A stretch of DNA of 64,000 bases from Arthrobacter sp. OV608 (GTDB taxonomy: Bacteria; Actinomycetota; Actinomycetes; Actinomycetales; Micrococcaceae): positions 1 to 64,000 of the forward strand of contig FOEZ01000023.1 in NCBI GenBank assembly GCA_900110595.1, in the 5' to 3' direction. The notes beneath the pieces are model-generated. The model saw only the letters and a program-made list of their open reading frames with translations, was not told the DNA's origin and did no database searches. How positions within the stretch are numbered: position 1 is the stretch's first letter; each line of letters begins with the position of its first letter. Positions 63,712 through 64,000 of this stretch are shown here, in pieces. The position numbers and the translations under genes were made by a program.

Positions 63712-64000
63712 ATGAAAAACAAACTTCTTTTGGGTATCGGAATCGCCACCGGGTACGTTCTCGGATCCCGGTCCGGCCGGGCAGCCTACGACAAGCTGAA
63801 GGCGCGGGCTGCCGGCATCTGGGACAGCAAGCCTGTCCAGGACAAGGTGACCGTTGCCACCGAGGCCATCAAGGAAAAGGCCCCTGAAGTCGCGGATCAG
63901 CTGACTGAAGCGGCCCGCCGCGCAGGCACCGTGATCGGCTCCGCGATGCACCGTGACGGCTCGTCCGGCGACGTCAAGTCCTCAACGTCCGACGCCGGCA
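63712..64000 (+). CDS. YtxH-like stress protein, N-terminal part
   Basis: The frame opens at ATG 63712, after AGGAG, and is still open at the window end (96 residues seen). KLLLGIGIATGYVLGSRSGR is the YtxH-type membrane anchor (Gly-rich helix then SRxGR), followed by YDKLKARAAGIWDSKPVQDK and an Ala/Glu/Lys-rich helical region. The stop lies outside the window. YtxH proteins are general-stress proteins of unknown role; here the gene follows a GlsB-type gene. Confidence 0.8.
   Translation, partial: MKNKLLLGIGIATGYVLGSRSGRAAYDKLKARAAGIWDSKPVQDKVTVATEAIKEKAPEVADQLTEAARRAGTVIGSAMHRDGSSGDVKSSTSDAG

Noticed and set aside
1..64000. CRISPR arrays, insertion sequences, prophage or integrated element
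   Set aside because: No regular spacer arrays, transposase or integrase genes or terminal inverted repeats were seen; the tandem repeats found are only two to four short units.

Overview
The window is high-GC actinobacterial DNA, most like the Micrococcaceae (Arthrobacter/Pseudarthrobacter). This is inferred from the Ku-LigD end-joining pair, the GTG/TTG starts, many leaderless start regions and the mix of soil-type sugar catabolism. No rRNA, tRNA, CRISPR, prophage or insertion sequence was recognised. Gene density is high and operons are compact, with many 4-base start/stop overlaps.

Layout. 1-5.8 kb: small stress proteins (an Ala/Lys-rich protein cut by the window edge, CsbD, Dps), a BrkB-type membrane protein, an O-methyltransferase, a thiamine-binding MTH1187 protein and a TetR regulator. 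5.8-9.8 kb: a DoxX-azlC-azlD operon and a glycerophosphodiesterase/CoA-transferase pair. 9.8-14.3 kb: a DUF445 protein, an orphan pxpA with a hypothetical partner, and an MFS exporter. 14.3-19.2 kb: a beta-phosphoglucomutase/GH65 phosphorylase operon behind a LacI-type operator, an esterase and a DUF6458 protein. 19.4-23.7 kb: a fructose PTS operon (fruR-fruK-fruA-ptsH). 23.9-29.1 kb: an SRPBCC/methyltransferase pair, then Ku and LigD diverging from a 40-bp gap. 30-38.3 kb: transporters, an SDR, a GliT/TrxR-like flavoprotein, a GNAT, an acyltransferase and a DUF1304 protein. 38.3-44.2 kb: an acid-sugar operon (FBA-type aldolase, GntP permease, 3-hydroxyisobutyrate-type dehydrogenase, DUF1537 kinase) with a divergent FCD-GntR regulator and two TGTC-T-GACA operators. 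44.2-62.3 kb: a plant cell-wall polysaccharide region with LacI, GH43, a PmoA-like DUF6807 protein, an ABC sugar importer without its ATPase, two tandem pectate lyase/pectin methylesterase genes, an MmyB-type XRE regulator, aldo/keto reductases, an epimerase-like protein and a PL11 rhamnogalacturonan lyase. 62.3-64 kb: another aldo/keto reductase, a GlsB-type membrane protein and a YtxH-type protein cut by the window end.

How the parts work together. Secreted PL1/CE8 and PL11 enzymes would depolymerise homogalacturonan and rhamnogalacturonan I. The ABC importer would take up oligosaccharides for the cytoplasmic GH43 enzyme under LacI control. The GntP-dehydrogenase-kinase-aldolase operon should oxidise, phosphorylate and cleave a sugar acid; its three enzymes match the domains of a single plant fusion protein.

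The most noteworthy non-coding signals are: (i) a GTAAGCATGCTTA-like palindrome upstream of five small or stress-type genes, at exactly the same distance from the start codon in three of them; (ii) long near-perfect dyads without U-tracts at several convergent gene ends, one a perfect 46-bp palindrome; (iii) short tandem repeats built over the stop codons of two transporter genes; (iv) a uniform TANNNT-N6-ATG leaderless start at many monocistronic genes.
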